Source of the DNA: Lachnospiraceae bacterium
Lineage (GTDB): Bacteria > Bacillota > Clostridia > Lachnospirales > Lachnospiraceae
Assembly (NCBI GenBank): GCA_910576125.1
Contig: CAJTHM010000020.1
Location: forward strand, 1-64,000
Reading direction: 5' to 3'
DNA length: 64,000 bases
Position numbers and translations under genes: made by a program. The notes beneath the pieces are model-generated. The model worked only from the letters and a program-made list of their open reading frames with translations, did not search any database and was not told the DNA's origin. Of the stretch, positions 8,860 through 16,952 are shown piece by piece (positions within the stretch are counted from its first letter, which is position 1; the number at the start of each line of letters is the position of its first letter).

Positions 8860-10980
8860 CTATTTCTTTTTACTGCCAGAAGATTTCTTTTTCGGAAACT
8901 CCATGACAAACTTAAACTGTACCCCGCTTTTTTCTGCCCCGTCTTTGGTGTAATGGTATTCTTCCGTCCCACTCGGAATGATATAGGCATCATAGGGCTT
9001 GCCCGCCTTGCTTTTTAACCCTTTTAACAGGATTTTCTTCCCGGCAAGCATATCCTTCACCTGTGCATCGGTAAGGGCAGCTCCCATTACCCGGCTCACG
9101 TTCATACCGCATTTTTTCACGCAGTAAGCGCCGAATTTTCCTTTTACCACCTGACCGCCGCAGTTCGGGCATACCCCAAGAGCCGCCTGCTCCTGTGCGA
9201 ACATCTTTTTCTGTTCATCACTGACCTCATGGTAGGTGTGTATCAGTTCCGACACCATGTTTTCAATGTCCGCCATGAAGTCCTCCATAGGAAGCTCCCC
9301 TTTCGCTACCAGTGTCAGGGCATTTTCCCAATCGGCGGTAAGTTTCGGGGACTTCACCACATCCGGCAGCACCGTAATCAGCTTCATTCCGTCCTCTGTT
9401 GGTATGATCTGCTTCTTCTCCCGCTTCACAAACCCGTCCCTGACTAACTTCTCAATGATGTCCGCCCTTGTCGCAGGCGTACCCAAGCCTTTCCTCTCCA
9501 CGTCATCGCCCATATCTTCCGCCCCGGCACGTTCCATTGCCGATAATAATAAATCTTCCGTAAAGTGCTTCGGCGGGGAAGTGAAATGCTCGCTGACTTT
9601 CGTCTGCACACCGTCAAATGCCTGTCCCTCCGACAGTTCCGGCAGCTTCTTTTCCTCTTTTTCTTCCTCCTGATTCCCAGAGATTTTAAAGGAACGCTTA
9701 AAAGCATCCTCAAAGGACTTCCACCCGTTATGCGTGACGGACTTCCCGGAAACTGCAAAAGTATGTCCGCCACAAGAAAATTCCGCCTTTACCGTTTCAT
9801 ACAGATGTTTCTCCCCGGTGGCGCATAACAGGCGGTTCGCAACCAAAGACAGGATTTTACGCTCCGTTTCCGGCAGTGCCGCAAGGTCAGCTTTCGCTAT
9901 CTCCATTGTGGGGATAATGGCGTGGTGGTCTGTCACCTTTTTACTGTTCAGAATCCGCTTTATGTCCGGTCTGGAAGCCTTGTTTTCCTCAAACATCAGG
10001 GAACTGAACACCGCTTCAATCACGCCCTCTGCGGTATTCCCCATGTCATCGGATAAGAACTGGCTGTCCGTCCTCGGATATGTGGCTAACTTTTTCTCAT
10101 AAAGGCTCTGTGTGTACTCTAAGGTCTGCTTTGCGGTAAATCCAAACAAGCGGTTCGCATCCCTCTGGAGCGTGGTGAGGTCATAGAGCTTCGGCGGCAT
10201 GACCGCTTTTTCCTCTTTCACAACAGACGTGGTGAGAGCCTGCCCGTCCCGGCAAGCCCCCGCAATCTCATCCGCTTTATTATTATCATCAATGCGCCCG
10301 GTGGCGGCATCCATCCCGTCCATCAGGATATGCGCCATGTAATATTTTTCCTTCTGGAAATTCATAATCTTTGTTTCCCGGTCTACTAACATCGCAAGGG
10401 TGGGTGTCTGAACCCGCCCCACCTTTAACACCTTTCCGCCATATAAAACCGTAAACAGCCTTGTACCGTTGATGCCCACAAGCCAGTCCGCTTCCTGCCT
10501 GCACAGTGCGGAATGGTACAGGTTGTCATAATCGCTCCCCGGCTGTAAATTCTCAAACCCTTCACGAATGGCGCTTTCCTCCATTGAGGAAATCCACAGG
10601 CGTTTGATCGGCTTGTCACAGCCTGCCATTTCATACACAAGGCGGAAGATAAGCTCTCCCTCCCGTCCGGCGTCAGTGGCGCAGATTGTAGCCGACACAT
10701 CCTCCCTGTGCATCAATTTAAAAAGAACATCATACTGCGCTTTCGTGTCCGGCTTCACCTCATACTGCCATGTTTCCGGCTTGACGGGCAGGCTCTCATA
10801 CGTCCATTTCTTCCACTGCTCCCCGTAGCTTTCCGGCTGTGCCAGCTCCACCAGATGCCCCACGCACCAGCTCACAATATAACCGTTCCCCTCCATATAT
10901 CCGTCACTGGTTTCCGTTGCGCCGATTACCTCCGCAATGCTCCTTGCTACACTCGGTTTTTCCGCTATGACTAACTGCAT
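8860..10980 (-). CDS. topB: DNA topoisomerase III (type IA), ICE-encoded
   Basis: A 706-residue type IA topoisomerase that passes one DNA strand through a transient break in the other. The Toprim domain is at the start (IAEKPSVARSIAEVIGA, then the DAGREGELIFR acidic motif near 105). The active-site tyrosine lies in LATYPRTDSQ near residue 305, and a C-terminal zinc ribbon begins CPNCGG near 600. ICEs of this type nearly always carry a TopB, probably to resolve replication or transfer intermediates. Its start abuts the stop of the DUF4366 gene, so both are probably one transcript. All key motifs are intact. Confidence 0.95.
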   Translation of the reverse strand: MQLVIAEKPSVARSIAEVIGATETSDGYMEGNGYIVSWCVGHLVELAQPESYGEQWKKWTYESLPVKPETWQYEVKPDTKAQYDVLFKLMHREDVSATICATDAGREGELIFRLVYEMAGCDKPIKRLWISSMEESAIREGFENLQPGSDYDNLYHSALCRQEADWLVGINGTRLFTVLYGGKVLKVGRVQTPTLAMLVDRETKIMNFQKEKYYMAHILMDGMDAATGRIDDNNKADEIAGACRDGQALTTSVVKEEKAVMPPKLYDLTTLQRDANRLFGFTAKQTLEYTQSLYEKKLATYPRTDSQFLSDDMGNTAEGVIEAVFSSLMFEENKASRPDIKRILNSKKVTDHHAIIPTMEIAKADLAALPETERKILSLVANRLLCATGEKHLYETVKAEFSCGGHTFAVSGKSVTHNGWKSFEDAFKRSFKISGNQEEEKEEKKLPELSEGQAFDGVQTKVSEHFTSPPKHFTEDLLLSAMERAGAEDMGDDVERKGLGTPATRADIIEKLVRDGFVKREKKQIIPTEDGMKLITVLPDVVKSPKLTADWENALTLVAKGELPMEDFMADIENMVSELIHTYHEVSDEQKKMFAQEQAALGVCPNCGGQVVKGKFGAYCVKKCGMNVSRVMGAALTDAQVKDMLAGKKILLKGLKSKAGKPYDAYIIPSGTEEYHYTKDGAEKSGVQFKFVMEFPKKKSSGSKKK

Positions 10981-12630
10981 TTATTCGTCCTCCCCTTCCT
11001 TATCCTCAAAAAAATCATCCTCGCTGTCCTCGTTTTCCTCGTCATCATCGTATTCTTCTTCCTCGTCCTCCTCATCATCGTCCTCGTCAAGAAATTCCTC
11101 TTTCTTTTTCTTCACTACCTTGAAATAATAGCCGCCGCCAATCGCTGCAACTGCCACAATCCCAAGAATGATATAGGTTGCCGCCGGGTTTTCCCCTGTT
11201 TTCTCCGGCTCCGGTTCGGGTTCTTCGGTATTTTCCTCCCCGTCCTCTGCCGCTTCTTCCGCAGGTTCTTCTTCCGTTTCCTGTTCCCCGTTATTATTGG
11301 GAAGTGCGCCCTCCGTCACAGGGATTGCGGATTCCAGTGCGGCGGAATTTTGCGGCAAGGTATCGCTGTTGTCCGCTGTCACGTTCAGCAGGTCATTTTC
11401 CGTAACTTCCGTCAGGAAATAAACCACTTCTTCCTCCCCGTCCCGGTCAATGATAAGGTAAAATACTTTTTCCGATGCGGTCTGGATTGTATAAAATTCC
11501 TTCCCCGTTTCGCTTTTCTCCTTTTCCCCGGATTCCTCTTTCTTCTCCGATGCCGCCGCTTCCGCCATTGCCTGCTTTTTCTGCTCTGCAAGTCTATTTT
11601 CGGAAACGGTGTTCCCGTCACTGTCCGTCTTGGTATGTTCCGTCACCTGTGCGGTGGCGGATGAAGGCTTGGTTGCCTGTGCGCTCACCGGGAGCTGCTC
11701 TGCCGGGTTCTTCTCATTCCCGTCCGTTTTTTCCGGATCGGTGTAATAAGGATTGGCGGTTTTATAAACCTCTGACATATTCCCGGCATTGTCCATTGCG
11801 GAAATAGTGAAATACTGGTAGCCTGCGTCAAACTGCTGCAGGCGGATATTCAACACGCCATTGGTAAGCTCCTTAAACTCATACCCGTTCACATACATCG
11901 CCTTGATGCCGGAATCCGTATCATGCGCCTGTACACTTAATAATCCGTCACTGACTGCAGCGTTTAAGGTAGGCTTCGTGAAGTCAAAGCACTTGATATA
12001 GCGGTTTTTCTCATAGGTCTTGCCCCTCTGGTCTGTCACAAGGGCATAGACAGTGGTATTTTCCGAAATCTCCACATACATATCCTCTGTGATGTCCGTC
12101 CAGCTCCCATTCTGCGCCACTTTCGCCTGCACCGTCTTTATGGAGAAGTTACCGGAATGTGCCACGTCCTCAACGGAAATATGTACCTTCGTGGTGTCAT
12201 TATGCCAGCCGGACGGAGTGGAGATTGTGATTTTTACATTTGGGTTCACATATTTGCATAAGCTGTAATCCCCCTTGCAGACCTCACAATCTTTATCAGC
12301 GGAATACTGTGTGCATTTTTCCTTACAGGTACATTCCGGCTCCGGGACTTCATTCCCGGATACCGTTCCGCCTTCCGTTCCTTCCCCGCTGTCACCGGAT
12401 TCCGTTTCTGTTTCCCCCTCATTCTCACCGGACTCGGATTCCGTTTCCCCGGTTTCCTTATTTTCCTCTGTTTCCGCTTCGGTACTGCCTTCCTCTGACG
12501 CTCCACTTTCCTCCGCATAGGCATCTACCGTATTCCCGCTGTTCACCATAAACGCCCCTACGGGCATACAGAACAATAATGCTGACAAGAGCAGCGACAC
12601 CGCCGCCCTAACTGATAACTTTTTCTTCAT
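10981..12630 (-). CDS. DUF4366-type (CD1107-like) surface protein
   Basis: A 549-residue exported protein. It has an N-terminal signal peptide (KKKLSVRAAVSLLLSALLFC), a Glu/Ser/Thr-rich spacer, a cysteine cluster of CxCxxxC type near 115-135, Ig-like beta repeats, a second low-complexity stretch, one transmembrane helix near 490-510 (TYIILGIVAVAAIGGGYYF), a KKKK stop-transfer and a strikingly acidic cytoplasmic tail of Asp/Glu. This is the CD1107-like family found next to TopB in CTn-type ICEs. It probably projects from the donor surface as part of the transfer apparatus. It overlaps the upstream DUF4315 gene by 23 bases. Confidence 0.85.
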   Translation of the reverse strand: MKKKLSVRAAVSLLLSALLFCMPVGAFMVNSGNTVDAYAEESGASEEGSTEAETEENKETGETESESGENEGETETESGDSGEGTEGGTVSGNEVPEPECTCKEKCTQYSADKDCEVCKGDYSLCKYVNPNVKITISTPSGWHNDTTKVHISVEDVAHSGNFSIKTVQAKVAQNGSWTDITEDMYVEISENTTVYALVTDQRGKTYEKNRYIKCFDFTKPTLNAAVSDGLLSVQAHDTDSGIKAMYVNGYEFKELTNGVLNIRLQQFDAGYQYFTISAMDNAGNMSEVYKTANPYYTDPEKTDGNEKNPAEQLPVSAQATKPSSATAQVTEHTKTDSDGNTVSENRLAEQKKQAMAEAAASEKKEESGEKEKSETGKEFYTIQTASEKVFYLIIDRDGEEEVVYFLTEVTENDLLNVTADNSDTLPQNSAALESAIPVTEGALPNNNGEQETEEEPAEEAAEDGEENTEEPEPEPEKTGENPAATYIILGIVAVAAIGGGYYFKVVKKKKEEFLDEDDDEEDEEEEYDDDEENEDSEDDFFEDKEGEDE

Positions 12631-12868
12631 TTCCTGCCATCTCCTTTGCGTTTTCTTTTTCTTCCAATAACTTCAAAATCTCGTCCTCGCTGAATTTGAT
12701 GAGTAATTGCAGCTTCTCGGACGAGATTTTATGCTTTTCGATAATATCCATTTTTTCGGCTCTTTCCGCCATGCGCTTCTGTTCTTCCAAATCCTTCTTT
12801 TTTGCCTGTAAGGATTCAAGCTGCGCATCCACTTTGGAAAGCTCCTTTTCAATGCGTTCCTTTGTCAT
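12608..12868 (-). CDS. DUF4315 family protein
   Basis: An 86-residue, highly charged, almost entirely helical protein, likely a coiled coil: ERIEKELSKVDAQLESLQAK and onward with heptad-like spacing. This is the DUF4315 family, always located in CTn/Tn1549-type transfer operons just before the CD1107-like protein. I chose the ATG at 12868, preceded by GAGGAA, rather than the upstream codon of the longer frame. It overlaps both neighbours by a few bases, consistent with translational coupling. Its molecular role is unknown. Confidence 0.85.
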   Translation of the reverse strand: MTKERIEKELSKVDAQLESLQAKKKDLEEQKRMAERAEKMDIIEKHKISSEKLQLLIKFSEDEILKLLEEKENAKEMAGNEEKVIS

Positions 12869-13776
12869 AAATTCCTCACTTTCTGTTTTTTCCGTTTTTC
12901 CCACCCGGTTGGATCAAAATCATTAAAATCTGACACCGCCCTGAAAAGCCATTTGTTATTTACCCATCTTTGTAATTTCATTGTAACGGGTGGCGCAGTT
13001 GGCTTTTCATATACCATTACATAGGGATCAAATCCCATATCCCGCAGAGTGTATATCCTATACAAGTCCTGTTCATGGCTGCTGTTATAGTTTGTCAACA
13101 CATACACCCGCCTTTTCCGATAATCTTTCACAGTTGTAAGTTCTGAAAACCTTTTGAAATACCCTGTCAGGTCATCTTCCGGATTATCCCAAGCAAAGTG
13201 CAGCATTTTTGTTTTCACTTTGTTCAGCATCTCCACTTTCTCCGGAGTAATCAGACGCACATCAAGTCCCTGCGTAAAATCCACCATTGCGCCGCTTTGT
13301 GCAAGCTGCTGTAATAACCGTTCCCAATCCGGGCAGGCTAACAAATTCGCATCAAGCAGCTTTATTTCTTTTTCCCCACGCCAAAACTCGGCAAGGTCAG
13401 CGACCGCAACCGTCCTGCGCCCCTCTTTTTCCCCTACAATACAGAAACCGCATCCACGAGGACACCCTCTTGACAGGAAACCATATGCAGTTCTTTCAAA
13501 TTTCGGGTATAATGCGTAGTCCGGATATGTATGTTCCACTTCCTCCGGCAGACGGTTATGAAGTCCATACCCTGTGCCGCCCCTTATAATGCAGTCAGCA
13601 TGAATTGTACCGGAGTAATCCTTAGAATAGCTGTCCGTAAATACCCGGCTCATATATACAAGGTCATAATGTTTTCGCCCGTCATACCATTCCAATGTAT
13701 CGCCCCTTGCTTTATGGTAAGCTGACAGCTTCATAAGGCACAAATTAGGGAAGTTGTGGCTGTCCACATCAATCAA
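12865..13776 (-). CDS. radical SAM protein within the conjugation operon
   Basis: About 303 residues with the cluster-binding motif CPRGCGFC near residue 105, preceded by a B12-binding-like region (IDVDSHNFPNLCLMKLSAYH). This marks a radical SAM enzyme with one visible [4Fe-4S] site. Its substrate is unknown, but related proteins are regular members of this operon type. The annotated TTG at 13776 has no ribosome site. GGGAG at 13798-13802 lies six bases before an in-frame ATT at 13791, which would add five residues (IIKIG) that match relatives, so initiation at a rare ATT codon is possible. Confidence 0.85.
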   Translation of the reverse strand: MIDVDSHNFPNLCLMKLSAYHKARGDTLEWYDGRKHYDLVYMSRVFTDSYSKDYSGTIHADCIIRGGTGYGLHNRLPEEVEHTYPDYALYPKFERTAYGFLSRGCPRGCGFCIVGEKEGRRTVAVADLAEFWRGEKEIKLLDANLLACPDWERLLQQLAQSGAMVDFTQGLDVRLITPEKVEMLNKVKTKMLHFAWDNPEDDLTGYFKRFSELTTVKDYRKRRVYVLTNYNSSHEQDLYRIYTLRDMGFDPYVMVYEKPTAPPVTMKLQRWVNNKWLFRAVSDFNDFDPTGWEKRKKQKVRNL

Positions 13777-13799
13777 TCCGATTTTGATAATATCACGCT

Positions 13800-14180
13800 C
13801 CCTTCTATTTATGAAATTGCTCTATCATAAGTTTGTGTTGTCCATCTGCAATTAAGTTGGATATTATAAATGCCTTTTTTGTAATTAAGTCTGATATTTT
13901 TCCATTCCGAAATGCAGTCAGGTACATCACCATATCTCATTTGGGGAAAGAAAAAGATGCTTAAACTTTTATTCGTTTCTGCAATCCTGAATCATTGGCT
14001 ATACCCACACTTTTTTGATGTGGCTGTCACTAAATTATCAAACCTTATTGCAAATTTCCCCGAAATGTTATCAGACTTTTTTACAAAATTATTCCTCTGG
14101 TGTTCTTATCAATCTTTTTTGCAAAATATATAACCTTGTTTCAAAAATTATCCAACTTTATTATTTCTGGACATGTGTTG
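13800..14180. other. AT-rich intergenic region, no gene seen
   Basis: About 380 bases of AT-rich sequence between the wall hydrolase and radical SAM genes. No convincing reading frame, RNA gene or strong terminator was found. It may hold a promoter for the radical SAM-DUF4315-DUF4366-topB genes. Confidence 0.4.
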
Positions 14181-16952
14181 TTATTGAAGGCGACCAAATG
14201 CGTAGAAATGGCTCTGCCAATAGGACGAGTTAATGCTTGCGTAACTGATTGGATCTCCGCAGTGGATCATTGTCCCGTTACCGCAGTAAATACCCACATG
14301 GCTCACCGCCCCGGCAGAATTGTAAGTCCCGGTAAAAAAGATAATGTCCCCCGCCTTTGCGTCCGATGCGGAAACAGGCGTACACTGGTCATATATCCCC
14401 TGTGCGGTGGTTCGTGGAAGGTTATGCACCCCACTGTTGGTAAAAGTCCAACAAACGAAGCCTGAGCAATCAAAACTTGTGGAAGGGCTTGAGCCGCCCC
14501 ACACATAAGGGTAGCCGAGATATTTTGCGGCTTCCTCCATAAGAGCCTGCACCGATGCGTCATCGTAGGCATCCGGCGGTATGGCGTTCCCCGGCAGACC
14601 TCCCGGCGTTTCCCCGTACAGCGTACCCTCGCCCACGTCAAAATAAAATAACGGGTTATAATACTCCCCGTCATACAAACATTCGATATGCAAATGGCTT
14701 CCTGTGCTGCTCCCGGTATTGCCCGTAGTGCCGATAACCGTACCTTTTTCCACTGTCTGCCCCGCACCCACGCTGATGCTGTCCATATGGGCATACTTGG
14801 TTGTATAACCGTCAATCTCAATCACAACATAATTCCCGTAATGGCTGTCATATGCCGCTGCTGTCACCGTACCGTCATGGGCAGCATATACGGTTGTGCC
14901 TGTGGGGACTGCTATATCCACGCCCCGGTGAAATTCCTCGTTCCCTGTGACCGGGTTTTTCCGGTATCCGTAATAGCTCGACACATAATAATACCAGTAA
15001 AGGTTAAGCGGAGAAGCGAACTCCTGAAGCAGACCATTTGTTTCCCGGTACATGGCAAAAATCTCCACCTGTTCGGTATCCATTTTCCCGGAAACAAGGC
15101 TCTCTAATGGTATGACCGTAAGCGTCACTCTGAGGATACTGACCTCGTATTCTTCTTCCTCCTCATACTCATATTCTTCCTCGGTTTCTTCCCCTGTGAC
15201 CGGATCAGTGACCGTCCTTGTGCCTGTCTTTGTGACCGTCCTTGTCCTCGTTTCCGTATCCGGCGTAAGCGTCAGCGTATACATCTCATCAAAAAGAGCC
15301 TGTATTTCACTTTCCACCCCGCTTGCGGTAAATTCCGTATGGACTGCGGACAGATAGCTGACAAGGGTAAACGGGTTATGCCCGATTGCCCCAAGATTGT
15401 AGGAATATTCGTCATACCCCGGATAGTCCGTTTCCACCCGGTCAATCTCATTCTGCAAGTCAAGCTCCAGACGGGTAAGCTGTAAATCGGCGGCGTCAAT
15501 CTCTTTTGGCTTGCTTAAATAGCTTGCCGCTAAGATTGTGGACTGTGTATCCGCAAACATCGCCCCGCAGGACGATACGGAAACCATAATCATCATAAGG
15601 AGCAGAGCCATGATGCCCACCGTCACAAGCAAGCCCGCATTTCTCCTTGCGAACTCCTGTAACTTCCTCGCCACAGTGACCGCACCGTTTTTCGTTTTTT
15701 CAAACGCCTGCTCCGCTGTTTTTCCTGCCGCCGCTTTCTTCCTCGCCTTGATGTACTCCCGTTTGATGCGCTGTTTCTGTAACCGCTTCTGCAAGGCTTT
15801 TTTCTGCATCTGCGGGTTTTCTTCCAAGAACTTCTGGTACTGGAAATTGACTTCCTTTTTAAACTGCTTTTTTTCCAGCTTTGCCAATTTCGCCCGCTGT
15901 TTCTGCTCTTTTCCCTTTATCTGCCTTTTGACGAAAGAATAAACCACTTCCACTTTCTGCTCCGATTTATGTGCGCCCTCCACCGCTGAATTTTCTTTCT
16001 CCGTTTCAGCGATTTTCCCATGCACAAAATTCCTGCCCTCATTCTGCATCCGGCGCATGGTGGTTTTGGGTATGCCCTCCTGCTTGAAAGGCTTCTCCTT
16101 ATCCAGAGGGACAACCACATATTTTCCCTTCCCGGTTTTCTCGTCAAACACTCTCTGCAAGGTGTATTCCCTTGTCTTTGGCAGCTTCGCCCTTGCCTTC
16201 TGTGCCTTTTTTGCGGCTTTCTGCGCCTGCCGCTGTTTCTTTTGCAGCTTTTTACTTCCGGTAAATTCAGAATCTCCTTCTCCTTGAAACAGATTTCCGG
16301 TATTCTCCGTAAAAGATTCCTCCGTAAAGGTTTTATTTTCCGCTTTTTCCTTCGTACTTCCTTTATTCCGGTGTTCCCTCCGCACCCGCTTTTTACGATA
16401 TTTCCCCTTTTTCTGCGACTGCCTGTAAGTGTCCCTCCGGTGGTAATCTTCCACATCCGGCTGTTTCTTCTCCGCATCCTCGTTCCGGGCAAAATCCTCC
16501 TGCCCAGTAAATCCGCTGTTTTCCTTTACAAAATCCGGCTTTTCTTCCTGCCCCGGCTTTGTATCGGACTTTTGGACTTTTTGTCCAGAAGTGTTCTGGT
16601 ACATCTGCTTTCTTGCCTGAACCTTTGAAGCATGGTTCTGTTTACGCTGTCCGGCATCGCTGCCCCAAGAATCCATGCTCTTATTCTCTGTAAACGTGCT
16701 GTTTTTTTCCGGCTGGCTCTCTTTGGACTTCTGGACTTTTTGTCCAAAAGTTTCCTGCTGTGCCTGCATACTCTTTTCCGTCTGCCTTTTGCCGCCCGAA
16801 CCACGCCCCGGCTTCCCGATACCGGAATCCCTCGGCTGATAGGCAGCATTGCCGCCGCCCGTAAAAGCATTGTCAGCTCCCTTATGGAACTTTGCATCTG
16901 ATTCTTTACGGTAAGCGGTATCCTGTTTTTTCTTCCTTTTCTTTTCTGCCAT
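14181..16952 (-). CDS. bifunctional M23 peptidase / NlpC-P60 wall hydrolase of the transfer apparatus
   Basis: A 923-residue protein that locally opens peptidoglycan for the conjugation channel. The first ~430 residues are disordered, basic and Gln/Lys-rich, and contain two copies of a GQKVQKS repeat. One transmembrane helix follows (AGLLVTVGIMALLLMMIMV, near 450), so the enzyme domains face outside. An M23/LytM domain (HRGVD .. HLHIE) lies near 680-770. A C-terminal NlpC/P60 domain (FDCSGFVCW with catalytic Cys, SHVGIY with catalytic His) ends the protein. The two activities resemble those of Tn916 Orf14-type and CwlT enzymes. Its start overlaps the VirB4 stop by one base. Confidence 0.92.
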   Translation of the reverse strand: MAEKKRKKKQDTAYRKESDAKFHKGADNAFTGGGNAAYQPRDSGIGKPGRGSGGKRQTEKSMQAQQETFGQKVQKSKESQPEKNSTFTENKSMDSWGSDAGQRKQNHASKVQARKQMYQNTSGQKVQKSDTKPGQEEKPDFVKENSGFTGQEDFARNEDAEKKQPDVEDYHRRDTYRQSQKKGKYRKKRVRREHRNKGSTKEKAENKTFTEESFTENTGNLFQGEGDSEFTGSKKLQKKQRQAQKAAKKAQKARAKLPKTREYTLQRVFDEKTGKGKYVVVPLDKEKPFKQEGIPKTTMRRMQNEGRNFVHGKIAETEKENSAVEGAHKSEQKVEVVYSFVKRQIKGKEQKQRAKLAKLEKKQFKKEVNFQYQKFLEENPQMQKKALQKRLQKQRIKREYIKARKKAAAGKTAEQAFEKTKNGAVTVARKLQEFARRNAGLLVTVGIMALLLMMIMVSVSSCGAMFADTQSTILAASYLSKPKEIDAADLQLTRLELDLQNEIDRVETDYPGYDEYSYNLGAIGHNPFTLVSYLSAVHTEFTASGVESEIQALFDEMYTLTLTPDTETRTRTVTKTGTRTVTDPVTGEETEEEYEYEEEEEYEVSILRVTLTVIPLESLVSGKMDTEQVEIFAMYRETNGLLQEFASPLNLYWYYYVSSYYGYRKNPVTGNEEFHRGVDIAVPTGTTVYAAHDGTVTAAAYDSHYGNYVVIEIDGYTTKYAHMDSISVGAGQTVEKGTVIGTTGNTGSSTGSHLHIECLYDGEYYNPLFYFDVGEGTLYGETPGGLPGNAIPPDAYDDASVQALMEEAAKYLGYPYVWGGSSPSTSFDCSGFVCWTFTNSGVHNLPRTTAQGIYDQCTPVSASDAKAGDIIFFTGTYNSAGAVSHVGIYCGNGTMIHCGDPISYASINSSYWQSHFYAFGRLQ
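16568..16751. repeat. two copies of a 25-bp palindromic repeat inside the hydrolase gene
   Basis: Imperfect palindromes with arms ACTTYTGGAC / GTCCARAAGT occur at 16568-16592 and 16727-16751. A third copy, identical to the second, lies in the traG-Maff2 intergenic region at 43970-43994. In the gene they encode the repeated GQKVQKS peptide. Confidence 0.7.

Noticed and set aside
12240..12551. Plus-strand frames opposite the DUF4366 gene
   Set aside because: Pro/Ser/Phe-rich antisense of acidic repeats; no independent support.
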